DNA from: CALEUX01 sp037439945
Lineage (GTDB): Bacteria; Bacteroidota; Bacteroidia; Bacteroidales; Marinilabiliaceae
Assembly: GCA_037439945.1 (NCBI GenBank)
Contig: JBBIVA010000047.1
Coordinates: forward strand, 1 to 24,352
Reading direction: 5' to 3'
DNA length: 24,352 bases
Shown here: positions 22,487 to 24,352 of the stretch, piece by piece
How the letters are laid out: each line of letters starts with the position of its first letter
How positions within the stretch are numbered: the stretch's first letter is position 1
The notes under the pieces: generated by a model
Told to the model about the DNA's origin: nothing
Databases searched by the model: none
Seen by the model: only the letters and a program-made list of their open reading frames with translations
Made by a program: the position numbers and the translations under genes

Positions 22487-24106
22487 ATGATTACAGTTTC
22501 CAATTTGGCCATTCAGTTTGGTAAAAAATTTCTGTTTCAGGATGTAAATTTAAAACTTACACCGGGTAACTGTTATGGCATTATTGGTGCCAATGGAGCC
22601 GGAAAATCAACATTCCTGAGATTAATTAGCGGCGAGCAGGATTCAACAAGAGGGACCATAACTCCTGGCCCGGGTGAACGATTGTCAGTTCTGCGACAGG
22701 ACCACCATGCTTATAATGAATTTAAAGTTCTTGACACTGTTTTAATGGGGCATGACAAACTTTGGAAATTAAGCCGTGAAAAAGATGCCATTTACTCAAA
22801 AGCTGATTTTACAGAGGAAGATGGAATAAGAGCTTCGGAAATGGAAGAGCAGTTTGCAGCATTAGACGGTTGGAATGCCGAAAGTGATGCAGCTATGCTA
22901 CTTAGTGGTTTGGGAATTAAGGAGGAAAAACACCATATATTGCTGAAGGAACTTAGCGGTAAGGAAAAAATTAAAGTTCTTTTGGCACAGGCACTGTTCG
23001 GAAAACCCGATAATTTATTATTGGATGAACCGACAAACGACCTTGACCTTGAAACCGTTCAATGGTTAGAAAATTATCTTTCCAATTTTGACAATACACT
23101 TCTTGTTGTTTCTCATGACCGTCATTTTCTCGATTCAATTTGCACACACGTTGTAGATATTGATTATGGGAAAATACAACTTTTTTCCGGAAATTATTCT
23201 TTCTGGTACCAAAGCAGCCAGCTGGCGTTGCGCCAGCAACAGGCCCAAAACAAAAAAGCCGACGAAAAGAAAAAAGAACTTCTTGAATTTATACAACGTT
23301 TCAGTGCAAACGTAGCAAAATCAAAGCAAGCTACCAGTCGCCGTAAAATGCTTGAAAAGCTTAATATTGAAGAGATTTTACCATCTACAAGACGTTATCC
23401 GGGTATTATTTTTACCCCCGAACGTGAAACAGGAAATAACATTCTTAATGTTAAAAACCTGGTAAAACAGTCGGCCGATGGCACCTTACTATTAAACAAC
23501 ATAAGTTTCAATATTGAGAAGGATGAAAAAGTGGCTTTTCTATCGAGAAATCAGCTTGCAATAACTGCCCTTTTCGAAATAATTAATAACCAGGTAAAAC
23601 CCGAATCGGGAAGTTTTAATTGGGGGGTAACAATTACCGGTGCATATTTACCGTTAGAAAACTCAATGTTTTTTCAAAGTAATCAAACCCTGGTTGAATG
23701 GCTTGGTATGTATTCATCTGATACAAGTGAATCATACCTGAGAGGATACCTGGGTAAAATGCTTTTTTCAGGTGATGATATTTATAAAAAGGTAAAAGTT
23801 TTATCGGGAGGTGAAAAAATGCGTTGTATGATATCACGAATGATGTTACGTAACGCCAATGTTCTTATTCTTGATAATCCAACAAATCACCTCGATTTGG
23901 AAACTATACAGGCATTTAATAATACCCTTACATCATATAAAGGTAATGTTTTGCTATCCTCGCACGATCATGAATTTATTAATACAGTGTGTAACCGGAT
24001 AATTGAAATTACTCCTAAAGGAATAATTGATAAACTTATGAGTTACGATGATTATATTTCAGATGAAAACATTCATAACCTAAGAGAAGAAATGTATAAA
24101 GTTTGA
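22487..24106 (+). CDS. ABC-F family ATPase, YbiT-like, one degenerate ATP site
   Basis: A 539-residue soluble twin-ATPase protein of the ABC-F type, with no membrane segments. Family members bind the ribosomal E site and adjust translation; some protect against antibiotics. NBD1 has intact Walker A GANGAGKS (34-41), Walker B LLLDEPTND (177-185) and H210, but signature LSGKE (156-160). A charged helical linker follows (about 241-305, KKADEKKKELLEFIQRF). NBD2 has a ruined Walker A (AFLSRNQLAITALF, 350-363), Walker B LILDNPTNHLD (460-470) with N464 where the catalytic glutamate should be, yet an intact signature LSGGE (439-443) and H493. In the closed dimer this leaves one complete composite site and one dead site. 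The YbiT-like assignment rests on length and overall pattern; a resistance role is not indicated. Confidence 0.92.
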   Translation: MITVSNLAIQFGKKFLFQDVNLKLTPGNCYGIIGANGAGKSTFLRLISGEQDSTRGTITPGPGERLSVLRQDHHAYNEFKVLDTVLMGHDKLWKLSREKDAIYSKADFTEEDGIRASEMEEQFAALDGWNAESDAAMLLSGLGIKEEKHHILLKELSGKEKIKVLLAQALFGKPDNLLLDEPTNDLDLETVQWLENYLSNFDNTLLVVSHDRHFLDSICTHVVDIDYGKIQLFSGNYSFWYQSSQLALRQQQAQNKKADEKKKELLEFIQRFSANVAKSKQATSRRKMLEKLNIEEILPSTRRYPGIIFTPERETGNNILNVKNLVKQSADGTLLLNNISFNIEKDEKVAFLSRNQLAITALFEIINNQVKPESGSFNWGVTITGAYLPLENSMFFQSNQTLVEWLGMYSSDTSESYLRGYLGKMLFSGDDIYKKVKVLSGGEKMRCMISRMMLRNANVLILDNPTNHLDLETIQAFNNTLTSYKGNVLLSSHDHEFINTVCNRIIEITPKGIIDKLMSYDDYISDENIHNLREEMYKV

Positions 24107-24352
24107 TTACAAAAGATAGTTGTCATGCGTAAGGGATTGCGGGCGATTTCCTATCAAAGTACACAAAAAGTTGAAGCGGGCTACAAACCTTCGCATACTA
24201 CTGAAACCCTTATTGGCTATATTGTGTGTTAGCGGCTTTTGCTTCTTCTAAAATCAGGCTAAGTTGTTGAGGCATTGCATATATTTTAGGTTTGCTGGTT
24301 AATTGCGATTCTTCTTTTTCAATTCTACTTCTCATATTTAGATTAGAAATAC
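24107..24352. other. Right-end non-coding segment
   Basis: After the ABC-F gene there is a short, more GC-rich patch (about 24125-24180) unlike the surrounding AT-rich spacers, then a small minus-strand frame at 24210-24335. No terminator-like hairpin was seen directly after the ABC-F stop. The patch could be the edge of a mobile or repeat element beyond the window, but no terminal repeat or transposase can be seen. Confidence 0.35.
24210..24335 (-). CDS. Small hypothetical ORF, possibly C-terminal part of a longer gene
   Basis: A 41-codon minus-strand frame beginning MRSRIEKEESQLTSKPKIYA and ending ANTQYSQ, hydrophilic and probably helical. The frame remains open upstream to the window edge, so this may be the C-terminal end of a gene that continues outside. 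I do not recognise the protein. Its support is only an open frame with plausible codon use (many AAA, GAA and CAA codons, as in neighbouring genes); it could be chance. Confidence 0.25.
   Translation of the reverse strand: MRSRIEKEESQLTSKPKIYAMPQQLSLILEEAKAANTQYSQ

Overview
The window looks like chromosome from a Gram-negative member of the Bacteroidota, probably Bacteroidales or a relative. It is AT-rich and has many Bacteroidota-type promoters with the -7 motif TAnnTTTG; two also have the matching -33 TTTG at the 19-nt spacing. Other signs are an Omp85-type outer-membrane protein, a DUF4914 protein, a class I fumarase and menaquinone genes. No phage, IS transposase, CRISPR array, rRNA or complete tRNA is visible. 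The genus cannot be read from the sequence.

Layout. 1-1171 is non-coding and repeat-rich: the end of a dispersed hairpin repeat (R1), a palindromic element, and two tandem hairpin/T-tract units. Then come a cytidylate-kinase-like gene (+), a fructosamine-kinase-like gene (-), a secreted alpha/beta hydrolase (+) and the tRNA t6A enzyme Sua5 (-). A complete R1 copy lies at 5056-5296. It is followed by a two-gene unit on the minus strand, an XRE-cupin regulator and DUF4914 (a P-loop protein resembling HPr kinase/PEP carboxykinase), with a good promoter, a palindrome and a terminator. Next on the plus strand are class I fumarase, a HerA/YjgR-like ATPase and a hotdog thioesterase.

12.6-17.7 kb is a minus-strand group holding menA, menC and menE. 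Between menC and menE sits a tightly linked pair of different character: a SatD-like protein (class III cyclase-like fold plus HTH) and a DUF3307 membrane protein. A second complete R1 copy lies between menA and menC. A short Omp85-type barrel protein (+) diverges from menA. On the minus strand lrgA-lrgB-DUF819 forms a compact three-gene membrane-protein operon. The window ends with a plant-type methylthioadenosine nucleosidase (+) and a YbiT-like ABC-F ATPase (+), whose second ATP site has degenerated in a coherent way.

How the genes fit together. Fumarase and the menaquinone enzymes fit an organism that respires with menaquinone, possibly with fumarate. The thioesterase converging on menE could supply the DHNA-CoA hydrolysis step. 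Best candidates for undescribed biology are the R1 repeat (hairpins with compensatory changes between copies), the SatD/DUF3307 pair inside the men group, the XRE-cupin/DUF4914 unit, and the LrgAB-DUF819 operon. All functions are inferred from sequence features and recalled family knowledge; no database search was run.
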